Assembly (NCBI RefSeq): GCF_000471905.2
Contig: NW_006499827.1
Span: 1 to 64,000, forward strand
Direction of reading: 5' to 3'
From: Amborella trichopoda
Taxonomy: Eukaryota > Streptophyta > Magnoliopsida > Amborellales > Amborellaceae
Length of the DNA stretch: 64,000 bases
This document shows, one piece after another, positions 23,563-35,009 of this stretch. The translations under genes and the position numbers were made by a program. The number at the start of each line of letters is the position of its first letter. Positions within the stretch are counted from its first letter, which is position 1. The notes beneath the pieces are model-generated. The model saw only the letters and a program-made list of their open reading frames with translations. It made no database searches and had not been told where the DNA came from.

Positions 23563-23956
23563 ATGTGTTTCTGCAACTTCTTGAGCCCCCCATCTTCTCT
23601 CAATCCCTCATTCGCGAAGCTTCGCATAAAGAAACCCAAGGTCCGAATTCTTATAAGAAGGTGAGGTCGTCCTCTCCACTACTGCAATTTGTGTGTGTGT
23701 GTTTAGGCTTTTTCATGCGACCGATCGATGTTTCTTTGACGATGTTTTGAAATCACTTTTTTATCACAGGAGGTTCGAAGAGGCTTCGGAGATGGAGATT
23801 TCGAACTTGGAACTTTACCTGCAAAATTGGTGCATAATTGAAGAGAACGAGAGGCTGAGGAAGAAGGCCTTGGTACTTGACCAAGAGAACAGGGCTTTGC
23901 TTTCTGAATTGAACAAGAAATTCTCTGGTTTCAATAAAGTCGTCGCCAAACCATAG
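23563..23956 (+). CDS. ZPR: LITTLE ZIPPER protein (ZPR1/ZPR2-like), inhibitor of HD-ZIP III factors, complete, 2 exons
   Basis: Exons 23563-23660 and 23770-23956 join in frame (the AGG arginine codon is split) to give a 94-aa protein. The C-terminal half is a short leucine zipper: NLELYLQNWCIIEENERLRK followed by KALVLDQENRALLSELNKKF, with hydrophobic residues in heptads. This is the hallmark of the ZPR microproteins. They lack a DNA-binding domain and pair with the zipper of class III HD-ZIP factors (REVOLUTA, PHABULOSA and relatives), blocking their binding to DNA, in a feedback loop that shapes meristems and leaf polarity. The N-terminal part, starting MCFCNFL and basic around residues 20-35, fits the longer ZPR1/ZPR2 type (about 90-105 aa) rather than ZPR3/ZPR4 (about 70 aa). 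A CT-rich leader and TATA box precede it. The intron is 109 bp. Confidence 0.9.
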
Positions 23957-24378
23957 AGTTTCAGGTTGCAGGGCTCGTCATTGCTCTCTCTCTCTAAAAA
24001 TTCTCTCTCTAAATTTTCTCTCTCAGCTTTCCTTTATTATCTAGTTGTAATGGCCGGAGCTATGTAAGACAAGTAGAGCGAGGAAATAAGTAATCAGCAA
24101 TAGGAATGGGTTCAGCATTCTTATGTAAATGGCTTGTAATTCTAGCAAATTACTCTAATTTGTTCTTGAAGCATAGCAATGATATATTTTGTGGAAAGAT
24201 ATACTATTTCGTTTCAAGATAAATTGATGCTTTGAGAATAATTTACAACCCACCCTACAAGCATCCTTTGAAAAAAAAAAAAATTCCCTTTTTATTTTAT
24301 TTATTGTATTTTATTTTATTAATTCTAAATTTCAACTTAAATATAAATGGGACAGCTACAAGAACAACTACAAAAATT
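23957..24378 (+). other. 3' UTR of the LITTLE ZIPPER gene and spacer
   Basis: CT-rich 3' UTR to about 24170 (TCTCTCTCTAAA runs, then TTGTAATGGCCGGAGC and CTTGTAATTCTAGC), followed by AT-rich spacer. Confidence 0.45.
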
Positions 24379-24379
24379 T

Positions 24380-24697
24380 TAAGAGAAATTTATCAAAATA
24401 CCCATTGGAGATGAAGTACTTTTATTTTGTCCATTTGCAACTATTCCAACTCAAGACCATGTTTCTCTATCGATGTTTTGAATTTAAATCAAAAGACATG
24501 GGTAAAGAGTTAAACTATTCATCCCTCACAGAATTAAATCTCTCAATTTTTAATGGAGCATATTGTACACTTACTCTCTTGGGTAAAAGAGTATCTTATC
24601 AATATACAACTTTTGAAGTCTATTTTTAGGAACCCCAATTAAGGTTTTTGATGCTGGAAAGCCATCCAATTGATCATTTCAATTTTGAGATGTATGG

Positions 24698-24738
<41 letters not shown>

Positions 24739-24960
24739 TGAGCTCTAAAAATTGTACATATTGTAACTCGTTATCTAGAAAGTCCGTTTCAAAATTTTCA
24801 AATGTTTGTAGTTCTCCTTGATCACCACCATTTTTTGAGCTCTAAGTTGGATAATTAGCAAAGATTTTCGAGCCACCATAAGAGTTTTCAGCATTCACAC
24901 AACATCTTCCTGTAGGGTGTTTTTTTGGGTAATTTAGTGGGAAAGACAAGCATCTACCTA
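24380..24960. mobile_element. F3-like end followed by a degraded F1-like stretch
   Basis: GAGAAATTTATCAAAATACC at 24381 and TTGAATTTAAATCAAAAGACAT match the F3 copy in the Ycf49-like intron. 24655-24950 holds F1 words (GATCATTTCAATTTTGAGAT, AAGATTTTCGAGCCACCAT). A TA microsatellite (24696-24736) separates the parts. Confidence 0.4.
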
Positions 24961-25571
24961 TTTTTTCAAATAGTTTAAGAGTTAGTTTTTTTAAAGTATT
25001 AGGTGTAGTTTCAGTGGAAAAAAAAACCACAACATAATGACTAAGGTGTGTAGGTACGACGCATGTTGCACCTTACTTTAATTCCTTAATATTGATGCCT
25101 TATATAAAGTGAACCTTTACATTAAAATTGATGATGATGAAAAGAAAGTCGTGGTGTGGCCTCATTACCTTATCTTCCCTACCTCTCTTTTAATGGAATT
25201 AAGAGCTTTAAGATTGCTACAAATCCACCATGTCCCCAAAATCAAATCCAGATCTCCATCCCAATGGATAGTAGATTTGGAGCTTTATTAGAACTCCAAA
25301 TTATATCGTATGTGAACTTTTGAAGAAGACTGATTTAGATGCTTTTTCAAAGTTTTTTTATTTCTGTTTTTTAGGCCTCTTAGCCCCTGCAAAGGATATT
25401 GATCCGTTGAAACAACCCAAATATACGAAAGTTTCTATTTAGCACTAATGACTTTCCTAATTATATGCAATGTTTGGGTACTCCATAAAAACGTTTTCCG
25501 AAAATCTCCACCGAGAAAAGAGGTTCTTTATGTTAAATTTGAGAAAAATAAAATGCAAGAACATAAAAAAA

Positions 25572-25960
25572 AAAGAAGGTTGTGGTTCGTATAAGGCAGA
25601 GGCACTAAACAATGAATAATCAAAGTAAGGTGTACCTTCAAATAGTGTCAAAAGATGTTGTTTCAATACTAAAAATCTTTGTGATGGTCTGAAATTTTCA
25701 TTTTATATCTAATTATAAAAATTAAAGCTCCAAAATTAGCAGATCTATTAACACTTGAAAAGTTTGAAAATTTCCAGTCAAAAAATGTATTACAATATGC
25801 ATTATTTTCAAGACTGAAAATCCATTTATCTCATGTCCATACATCTTGAGGTTGACATGATCAATTTGAGGATTTTTAGGTATTGGGACAACCTCTTCTA
25901 GTGAATTTTTTAGGTTTCAAAGCCTCACCTTTAAATAAACATTTTCCTAAAAAAGGATGA
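25572..25960 (+). mobile_element. F1 family copy
   Basis: Starts GGTTGTGGTTCGTATAAGGC with AGGTGTACCTTCAAATAGTG, runs through CATTTATCTCATGTCCATAC and CTTGAGGTTGACATGATCAA, and ends near AAATAAACATTTTCCT, the F1 right end. Confidence 0.65.
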
Positions 25961-26227
25961 GAACACAAATCACACTACTTTTCAAATAACTTCCACTTGA
26001 AAGTTTCCAGTTCTCTTCACTGTTGAGGGGAGTGTCCTATTTTTCTTATGTTTTTCACACACACATAGTAAAATATTCAGATGTATTCACACACACACAA
26101 AGAGTAAAAAATTTAAGTGTATTTTAAGTTCGCCACTAGTGTATTCTAGAATAACTATATGTATATTTGTTTATTTGCATGATTTTTGTAACCAAATAAA
26201 TGTTAATCCTTTTTTTTGGGTGAATAA

Positions 26228-26674
26228 ATGTTAATACTTAGAATGTTAATACTCAGAATGCCGGAGCGAACTGCCGGAGCGTGTTCTCAGAATGCCGGAG
26301 CACTCTGGGTCAAACAAATGACTACCGGAGCGCACATTAGGACAGCCGGAGCACAGTTCTTAGTATGCCAGAGCGTTGTGGGTCAGACAAAGCACTGTCG
26401 GAGCGCACATTGTGACTACCGGAGCATGCATTCGGACTACCATAATGCAGTCCTCCATTACCGAAGCGTTGTGGCGCTAGAGGCTTCATTGTCAAAGCAA
26501 ACTGTCGGAGCGCTGTGGATCAGACAAAGTACTGTCGAAGAGCACATTGGGACTGCCAGAGTGCGTTTTTACTGTGGAAAACAGGAGAGAGAAGGCTGTG
26601 TGAAAAGAAACAAAGGTACTTTAATTTTATTTAATGTTACTTTTGGGTTGGGGGGTTTTTGCGACAAAAGATAG
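26228..26674 (+). repeat. Degenerate GGAGC minisatellite that holds a 148-codon open frame open
   Basis: From 26255 to 26580 the core TGCCGGAGCG (and TACCGGAGC, TGTCGGAGCG) recurs roughly every 20-22 bp. A longer unit, GTGGGTCAGACAAAGCACTG then CGGAGCGCACATTGTGAC, appears three times (26305, 26390, 26515). The reading frame across it has no stop for 148 codons and gives a periodic alanine-glycine protein (TAGACSQNAGALW, TTGAHIRTAGAQF). There is no upstream signal of a gene. The open frame is most simply a by-product of a repeat lacking stop codons in that phase. Confidence 0.6.
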
Positions 26675-26962
26675 TTTGGGGGGAAAAAAATGTATAAAAA
26701 AATTAAGTTGAGGGTAACTTGCATAAATAATTCATTTTAAGATGTTTTTTGTAAAATCTCTTTATTTATATATATATAATATACACACGAGGGGATTACA
26801 CAAAAGCGCTTGATGACATAATACTTGTGTGGGTTTATGTACTCTAAAATGTCCATGTGCTTATTGTGGGAATAGATGCTTGGGATCTGTACCCTGAAAT
26901 GCTCGAGTACTTGATATTTTGAAAGGTATCTTGTGTTGATATTGTAATTAGTGATTCGATAC

Positions 26963-27224
26963 TGGCGGTGGCAATGGGTTGGGTCTTGGCTTGTCGGATC
27001 AAACTTTAAAATTAAAAAAATATCTATTTTGTTAACTATATTTAAATATGTTTTATATATTGGGGCTTAAAAAATATTGTCCGACTCAGACCCCGAATAA
27101 TGTCCAAGTCCAAAATTTCGACCCACACCTGACCAATCGGGTCCAATTTTTTGACCCATACCCCGACCCAGATCGGATCTACCTTTTGGGTCATGGGTCG
27201 GCTCTGGATCCATTACTACCCCTA
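26963..27224. mobile_element. hAT-like MITE with perfect 8-bp target duplication
   Basis: A 262-bp element starting TGGCGGTGGCAATGGGTTGG and ending GGATCCATTACTACCCCTA, flanked on both sides by TTCGATAC (26955-26962 and 27225-27232). An 8-bp duplication and GGTGGCAA-type ends fit hAT. The interior is full of GGGTC/GACCC words, as in 12832, 50427 and 53890. Non-coding. Confidence 0.82.
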
Positions 27225-27232
27225 TTCGATAC

Positions 27233-28360
27233 CATTGGGGGATCTCCTCAGAGATAATTTGGGGTTTACTCTTGGTCCTGTCATGGAGTATTACATCCTT
27301 GCACTTCTAATGAAGCCGAGTTTTGGCACTTTTACATAGTATTACGAGAATTGACAAGGCCATCCCTAGAGTGGTTATTGAACGATCCTCCCTCAATGTT
27401 ATCAAGTAGTGCAGACAACCTTCCTCTACCCCTTGGCAGCGGGTCCATACTAGGGATCGTATTAATAGGTGGCTCTGTTAAGGAGGCATCCTTTGTACAT
27501 ATCCACAGGTAGCGGAATGGAAGTGTTGATGTCATTACCATAGCTAGCAATTTGACGATTAATTGCCTAATTTTTCAGAAAATCGCCGAAGTTTTGGAAA
27601 ACGTTTTACACGTCGGTTTTTTTAGAAGTTCGTAAAAAAAATATGTTTTTTTCATAATACAGTTAAAAACATGTTTTTTTTTAAGAATGAAAAAAATGGG
27701 ACCAAAAAAACCTTTTCCTTTTTTACTTGTAATTTTTTTTAGAAAGAGAAACAATGTTTTTCCAAATCTGTGTAATTTCTAAATGAACCTAATATTTCCA
27801 CACAAAAAATCCGAAAATAGAAATTTTTATCCACGAAAATGAATGAACCTATTATTTCCAAATCTATGTAATTTCTAAATGTGCATTGTTAGGATTTAGG
27901 GTTTATTATCTTAGAGTTTATGCTATGTTCTTCTTCTTCACAACCAGATTTTCAGATTGAAAGTATGATTTATTTATTTATTTATTTATTTTTTCTTTTT
28001 AACTTCAACATGATGCATATTTCAGTAGTTATTGTGCAAAGAAAATACTGTTTACATGCAAATCATTGTGTAAAAAAATATCGTATAGATGCAGAATACA
28101 AAAATCATATAGATGCAAAAACCAGATTTCTGTGAACAGATATTCTTGTGGAAGCCATTGGATAACTAGGGATTTCTTCTGCCCTTTCAAATTTTGTTGT
28201 TTAGTGTTTCTTCTGTCATAGCCCCGTGAGTGATGAGTGATGGGAGCTGGGGCCACAACGAGAGTGTGAGGGATCTGTGAGAACAAAGACTGGTTCTAGC
28301 AAGACTATGGGGATTTGATCGAAAGGGGAATGGGAGAGCACGAAAAAGATGGGCGTAAGG
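27233..28360. other. Spacer, nothing recognised
   Basis: AT-rich, with T and A runs at 27600-27740. Short open frames lack family features. Confidence 0.3.
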
Positions 28361-28365
28361 TACGT

Positions 28366-28500
28366 ATTTTGCTATTGCAACATCACTAATGAAAACCCAT
28401 CTTCTCGCAGTGGTTAAGGCAGCTCTCTTTCTCTTGGTACGCCTTTTGCTGCTGCAACATCACTAATGAAAACCCATCTTCTCACAGTGGTTAATGGCTC
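28366..28500. repeat. 77-bp direct repeat
   Basis: GCAACATCACTAATGAAAAC with CCATCTTCTC and CAGTGGTTAA occurs at 28377 and again 77 bp later. CAGTGGTTAA resembles the A-box region of plant tRNA-derived SINEs, but no B box follows. Confidence 0.75.
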
Positions 28501-28875
28501 TCTCTCGCCCACACTTATCTTGTTTTTTGCCATGCATTAACCATCGTTCCAATAACCAATAGCGCATATGTAATTGAAACGGCAGTTCGGATATCTAACC
28601 ATGGTTAAATTAATTGACTTAATTATATTAGTCTAATAAAGTTTTTATGGATGGATTAGTTATTGATGGCTTTAACATAATATTTATTTTTTAAAATTTC
28701 AAATTTTCTAACATTTTAACTTATTTGATTTTCTTACTCCAATTTTTTTAGCCTAGTCTAATATATTGGCAATACCTTTACATGAAGTATTTTTGCCCAT
28801 CTGTACTTTTATCCGATTTTTTCATCCGACTTTTTAAAATAAAAACGATTTTTTCCCGATTTTAAGGTACACCGA

Positions 28876-29365
28876 TTTAGGAAAAATATCTCCATACCCA
28901 GTATTTTTAGGTTTCATTTCTTGATAAATCCAAGGTTTCAAAATATATCTTCAAACACCCTAGCAAGTTTAAACCTATTTTTTAACCTAAACAAATGTGA
29001 AAAAGACATGCTCTTTCTAAACTCAATCATTTTTCTCTCTTCACTTATATACCCCCAAACTTATCTCTTTCTGTTTCTTATTGTGTTTCTCACTCTCTCT
29101 CCTCGTGTGTTTTTCCAAACACCTTTCTCTCGTTCCTCCTGATAACCTCTCATTTCCATGAAGCCATTCTCTCACTCTCTAGAAATTTAGGAGAATGGCT
29201 TTTAGAAAATGAATGTCTTTTTAAATTTGTTTGGCCTAAAAATACACATTTAAATTAGCTTAAGGGGATAGAAGAAATAAAATCTACAATTTTTATGGTT
29301 CAAGATAACTTTTAAAACATTTGGTTTATTGTGAAATGAAACTTAAAAATAAGAGATATGCAGAT
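28876..29365. mobile_element. Fold-back MITE, same family as 46561-47083
   Basis: The left end reads GGAAAAATATCTCCATACC with TTTTTAGGTTTCATTTCTTG. The right end on the other strand reads GAAAAATATCTGCATATCTC with TTATTTTTAAGTTTCATTTC. The inverted similarity continues through AAGGTTTCAAAATATATCTT. The CT-rich interior is also shared with the second copy. Confidence 0.6.
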
Positions 29366-29399
29366 ATTTTTCTATCGATTTATTGAAAGTCCCCGCTAA

Positions 29400-29567
29400 C
29401 TATGGTCATTACCAAGGGTGTAGCGGTGTGATGATTTTCTTTTACTTTCTTTGTTTCTCACATCTTTCTGTTTTTCTGTTTTCTTTCCTTTTGTTGTTTT
29501 GTTTTCGTTGTAATTCTTCAATCAATCAATGAAAAGCCATTGTTAATCGTTCAAAAAAAAAAAGGTA
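29400..29567 (+). mobile_element. Possible 3' end of a retroposon with a poly-A tail
   Basis: A T-rich transcript-like end with TTCAATCAATCAATGAAAAG then an 11-A tract. This is the usual look of an L1-type LINE or retrocopy 3' end. No coding part is seen upstream. Confidence 0.3.
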
Positions 29568-29923
29568 CCATTGTAATTATTTTTACTTTTGAGATTTAAT
29601 AACAAAGATTAGTAACCTTGTCAAAAAAAAAAAAAAAAATGCGTACTCGTAGAAAATTTAGGTGTCTTCTGTTATTTATTATAGATGCATAGGTTCCACA
29701 CTCAAAGTTAATAATAGATGCAATGGTTCTACACCAAAAGTTCTTAAGTACTACATGGGGGCATAGTGACGAATTATTGCTAATAACATGAAATTATCGG
29801 ATTTTTAGCAATACTCTAGGAAGGAGATATTGTCTGTGATATTATATTGTTGATATAAACTTATCCCGATAATTAAGAGCTTGTTGATAAAATAATCTTT
29901 TTGATAATACTTGCTTGATTTAA

Positions 29924-31103
29924 GGGAAAATTACATATATATCTGTTATAGTTTGTATTATTACGGAATAATTTATGTTATTATTTATTTGTTTTTTTTT
30001 TTTCATATCATAATGAAATTTTTTTAAAATTTTTTTTTTTACCCTTTTTCGGTTATTGAACAACCGAATTCAATGGATTTTTTGTTGTTCAACAACCGAA
30101 ATCAGGTCAATTTCGATTTTTCATCAGGCCAATTTAGGTTTTTGAAAAACCGAACATTCAAAAATTTCGTTGTTGAAGAACTAAAATTTTCGGTTCTTTA
30201 AGAACGAAATTATTTTAATAGGTACTCCCTTTTTTCGATTGTTAAACAACCAAATTCAATGAATTTTCCGTTGTTCAACAACCAAAATCCTCTATACCAT
30301 TCTTTAACCGCGTTTTATTCTTCTTTTCCCTTTAAACTCTTCCCAATGTTTATCGGGTCATTGTAGAGAGAATGGATAAACATAGGGAAGAGTTTAAACC
30401 TTAAGGTATAGAGAAAGAACACATAAACACAAGGATAAACATAAGAGGGATAAATGTTTAAACCCTCATGAGAGAGAATGGATAAAGTTTAAACCCACCC
30501 AATGTAAGGTATAGAGAGAGAATGGATAAACATATGATAGAGTTTAAAGGATAGTGTTTAAAGGCACCTAATGTTTATCCATTTTCTCTCTATAACTTAG
30601 ATTGGCTGGGTTTAAACAGTTCCCTACCTTTTAAACTCTCCCCTACGTTTATCTAAACTCTCCCCTATGTTTTTCGATTATCACTCTATATCTTACATTG
30701 GGTGGGTTTAAACTCTTCTTTATAGAGTTTAAAGGGAAAAGACGGATAAAGCGTGGGTGAAGAAGGATATAGAGAGGATTTATGTTGTTCAACAAGAGAA
30801 AATCCATTTAATTTCGTTATTCAACAACCGCAAAAATGGGAGCACCTACGAAAAATAATTTCGGTCCTTGAAGAACCGAAAATTTAAAAATTTCAATTCT
30901 TCAACAACTGGTTTTTTCAAAAACCGAAATTGGCCTGATTAAAATCCATTGATTTCGGTTATTCAACAATCGAAAAGGATAAAATTGTTTTTTTTTTAAT
31001 TTTCGTTATGACATGAAAAAAAACAGACAGATAGGTAATAACAGAAACTATTCGGTAGTTTTGTAATAACGCAAACTATACCAGATATGTATGTAATTTT
31101 CCC
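29924..31103. mobile_element. Large Mutator-type fold-back element (1180 bp) with 9-bp target duplication
   Basis: Termini GGGAAAATTACATATATATC and, inverted, GGGAAAATTACATACATATC. Both sides are flanked by TTGATTTAA (29915-29923, 31104-31112), a perfect 9-bp duplication typical of Mutator-like elements. The inverted similarity runs for more than 350 bp inward: TTCGGTTATTGAACAACCGA, AAAAACCGAA and CGGTTCTTTAAGAACGAAAT each have an inverted partner at 30780-31000. The centre (30290-30780) is a further set of short palindromes built on GTTTAAAC, GGATAAACAT and AGAGAGAATGG. No coding capacity. A single strand could fold almost end to end. Confidence 0.88.
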
Positions 31104-31380
31104 TTGATTTAAACCTAACAAAATTGATTTACCAATATAGAATGATTCATTATTGATTGTTAGGAATAAATCAATAATGAACTAAAAGGATTACAAAACC
31201 CCTCTTTTAATGGTAACCATGAATAATAGCGAAGATTCAACCGTCCAAGATTATTTAGTTATTGCTTTTAAAATATTCATAGTAAATATATTTTTAATAT
31301 TTGAAATTCCCGATAAATTACTAATAAGTTTCCAACAAAATGGGCACACTCGATAATATCGTGATAAAGAAATATTGTCA

Positions 31381-32929
31381 AGGGAAATTATCACAAATAT
31401 ACCTTAATTTTAGTCTACTTAGAAAAAAAAAAACTCAACTTTCATAAACAGCTCTCATACCCTTTTTATTCAATTTTGGGAGTTTTTTTTAGAGTTTTTT
31501 TGTCTATTTAGAAAGAAAAAAACCTCGTGCACACCCTTTTTGTTCAATTTTGAGAGTTTTTTTTAGAATTTGTTTTTACCAAAATAACCTACCAGTACTT
31601 TAATTACGCAATTTTAATTACTGTAAACCCAAAGCCATGTAAACCCACCATGTTACCCTTGTTATACTTAAAAACTAACCCATGTTATACGACACTTACG
31701 GTAAATCATTTATATTTATTTCTTTCATCCCATTTTCTCTTTTGGTTTATATTTATCTCTTTCATCTGTCTTTCATCTCTCTAATTCTTTTTATGTTTAT
31801 CTTTTTTTTATCTCTCCAATTCTTTTTAATATTTATCTCTTTTTTTTCTCTCTAATTCTTTGTTATCTATTCTTTCACTCTCCAAGGAGATTTGTATAAC
31901 AACATGAGCGTACCTTACCCTCTTCTATAAAAACTCCATTCAACTCCATGTCTAATGAAAATTAGACCATTTATATTTATTTCTTTCGTCCCATTTTCTC
32001 TTTCGGTTTATATTTATCTATTTCATCTGTTTTTCATCTTTCTAATTCTTTTTATATTTATCTTTTTTTTATCTATCTAATTCTTTTTAATATTCATCTC
32101 GTTTTTCTCTTTCTAATTTTTTTTTGTCTCTTCTTTCTCTCTCTAACTCTCTTTCTCTCTCCAAGGAGATTTGTATAATAACATGGGCGTACTTTACCCT
32201 CTCCTATAAAACCTCCCTTCAACTCCATGTCCTATGAAAATTAGACAGAGTCAAATTTGTATTGTGTTCGAATTGAATTTGTTGAGTTGATGGAATAAAT
32301 AGAGAGAGAAAAAAGAGATAAATATTAAAAACAATTAGAGAGAGAAAAAAAAGATAAACATAAAAAGAATTATGAAAAAGATAAATATTAAAAAGAATAA
32401 GAGAGAGCAAGAAGAAAGAGATAAACATAAAAAGAATTATGAAAGAGATAAATATTAAAAAGAATTAGAGAGGGAAAAAAGAGATAAATATAAAATTAAT
32501 TAGAGAGATGAAAAAAATAAATATAAACAAGAGAAAAAAGTTAGGGCATTTCAAGGGCTGTATAACATGGGTGGGCTTTTACGGTACTTAAAATGACATA
32601 TAACATTGGTGGGTTTAGCTTAGTACCATAATTGTGCTTCACGGTAGCTGAATTTTGCTTAGTACCATAATTGTGGTTTACGGTAGGTGGGTTTAGCTTA
32701 GTACCGTAACTGTGCTTGACGGCAATACGAGTACTGTGAAGGTTATTTTTGTAAAAAAATTATCCAAAATTGAACAAAAAAGGTATGGGAACGCAAGTAC
32801 CATGAAAATTATTTTGGTATAAATAAATAAAAAAGCCCAAAATTGAACAAAAATGGTGTAGAAAAATTTTAAAAAGTTGAAAGATTTTTTTTAAAACTAA
32901 AATTAAAATATATTTGTGATAATTTCTCT
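31381..32929. mobile_element. Second large fold-back element (1549 bp)
   Basis: Left end AGGGAAATTATCACAAATAT. Right end, inverted, AGAGAAATTATCACAAATAT. The arms correspond over most of the element: TTGTTCAATTTTGAGAGTTT against TTGTTCAATTTTGGATAATT, TGTAAACCCA against the GGGTTTAGC segment, and then a CT-rich arm (31710-32160) against an AG-rich arm (32300-32530). The left arm is internally duplicated, with an offset of 261 bp between 31707 and 31968. The termini suggest a Mutator-type MITE, but I see no convincing target duplication. No coding capacity. Confidence 0.72.
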
Positions 32930-34420
32930 TAAAGTAACTATATGGTTTTACACTTCGAATACAATAATACTTAGACGTCGTTTAATAACTGTGAAAACAG
33001 GAAAAGTACGTGATTTTCCCACCTTTTGACCTGTTTGTTTGGGTGGCAGTTGTACCAAAATATTCATATGGCTTTCCCGTCATTCCCCATTGCAGGAAAA
33101 ATTGAAAACCACCTAAATAGATGATCTCTATCTCTAAATAGAGCCTATTATGGTAAATTCGTAACATATTGGAAAAATATAAATAATATATATAAATTGA
33201 TGAATATTTATAAGATTGGATAATAATTTTGTTCAATTCACTATGGAACTTTAATTATGATAAATTGACCAAGCCATGTGGAAATCGACAAGTTTTATGA
33301 CCAAATTGTAGTATACTAAAACTTTATTTTTATGGCTCTTTAGAGTGATCAATGAAAGTAAAATTGGAGAGTTTTTAAGGTCGATTTGCAATAAATTGAT
33401 GAGTTATGAAACAAATAATTTCCCCATGTAATTTACAGTAATTTTGGTAATTTACAACAACTTTCAACATTTTACTATTGAATAAAATGGTTTCCCATAT
33501 AAAATTGACTACACCAATTTTTCAGGTAAGTTCTCAAATAAGAAAAACTAATTGGTCCAATTTTCCAGTTAAATTATCAAATTAGAAAAAGGGATTGCAT
33601 CAACTTTTTCTAGTGTCGTCAGAATCCCAAAATTCTCAAGGATTCTAGGTGAAATGGTAAAAAAATTGTCAAACAGGGCATTAGCGTCAAGATGAATCAC
33701 AGATTCACAATACATCAATGCAAAAAATCGCTCTAAGCCGAGTATCATAACTGCATAAAAAGCTTTATAGCCAAAAACACTCCGCCCCATGTCTGATCCT
33801 AGCCCTATCAAGACTGCGCTAGGCAATTAAAAAAAAAAAAGAGGGTCGGGCCGGGTGAAACTATGATGACTTTGGCCCAAGCCCAGCCCTACCCTCGGTC
33901 ATGTTTGCTCGGCCCTAGCCTTACCCTCGGGCTACATTTTATGACTCTGGCCTTGATTTTCCCCTGCCGGGCCAACCGGCCCATTTACCGCTTGTGGAGG
34001 AAGACATTACATTGAAACCCACCGCTACTAATATTAAAAAAAACAAAACCAAAAAAAGAAAAAGAAACTGTAGGTATCGTTAGTTGATCCTAGTAAAAGC
34101 TACCGATACTTGGTAAAAAATAACAAGCAACCCAACCAAAGGGAAAAGATAGTAAGAAACAATCCTAGACAAAAAAAAAAAAGTAATTAACTATTTTTAT
34201 CAAAAAAATGAAAATCATTTTAAAAAAAAAGCTTCATCAGGTAGGTATACTTAGACTCGCCAAGCACACCAAGCTCAAAATGTACCCGATGTGAAATTGG
34301 ATGTCTATATTTATTTCATTGACCAAGCTCAAAATTTCAAAGAATATTTTTCAAACTTTGTGACACACTGAAGCTATCAGATTTTACATTGGATGGTTAT
34401 AAGTAATTATGAACACCTAG
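32930..34420. other. Spacer with a GGGCC-type repeat
   Basis: AT-rich to 33830, then a GC-rich GGGTCGGGCCGGG...CCGGGCCAACCGGCCC stretch at 33838-34000, similar to 13930-14195. No gene supported; the minus-strand frame at 33569-33826 has no family features. 34260-34450 resembles F2 (TTTGTGACACACTGAAGC, TGGTTATAAGTAATTATGA). Confidence 0.35.
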
Positions 34421-34424
34421 TATC

Positions 34425-34645
34425 AAAAATAAATGGTCTCATTATATACAATTATTTGACATAAAAGTAAAGAGATACGGGAAAAAAATTTTCGGACACG
34501 ATTTCTATGAGTTCATAGACTCTCTCACATGTAGAAAAAATAAATGGTCTCATTATATATAATCATTTGACATAAAAATAAAGAGAAAACGGAAAAAATT
34601 TTTAGACACGGGTTCTATGAGTCCATAGACTCTCACATGAAGAAA
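34425..34645. repeat. 111-bp tandem repeat, two copies
   Basis: AAATGGTCTCATTATATA and TCTATGAGTTCATAGACTCT recur at an offset of 111 bp (34431 and 34542), with about a dozen differences. Confidence 0.85.
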
Positions 34646-35009
34646 TGTGAGCCCCTTAAGCAAGGGCACATTATAAAAAGATAATAATAAGAAGAACCAA
34701 AATACCCTTAAAACGTATCATAAGTATTTTGGTCGAAATTTTTTTTCCAAATTATTTGTTTCACATTTTGTTAGGTGTAGCTAGATTTTGCACCAACTTG
34801 AAAATTTTCATATAAATCCAATTTATAAAAAAAATTATGAATTAAAATACTGAATATCATCATATATAATCATGACCATTCGTTTTCTTTCCCTCTAATC
34901 TTAACCATTGGAGATACTCGCCCACTATTTTTGTGTCCACGTGATGTGTACACCGTACCATCCCATAAATTATATTAGAGCAATGATCTAATACAACGAT
35001 TGTATCATA

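Noticed and set aside
27048-27257. Open frame with repeated DP and DPD residues
   Set aside because: Translation of GACCC repeats of a hAT-like MITE.
28420-28440. CAGTGGTTAAGGC as the A box of a tRNA-derived SINE
   Set aside because: No B box follows, and the word is part of a plain 77-bp direct repeat.
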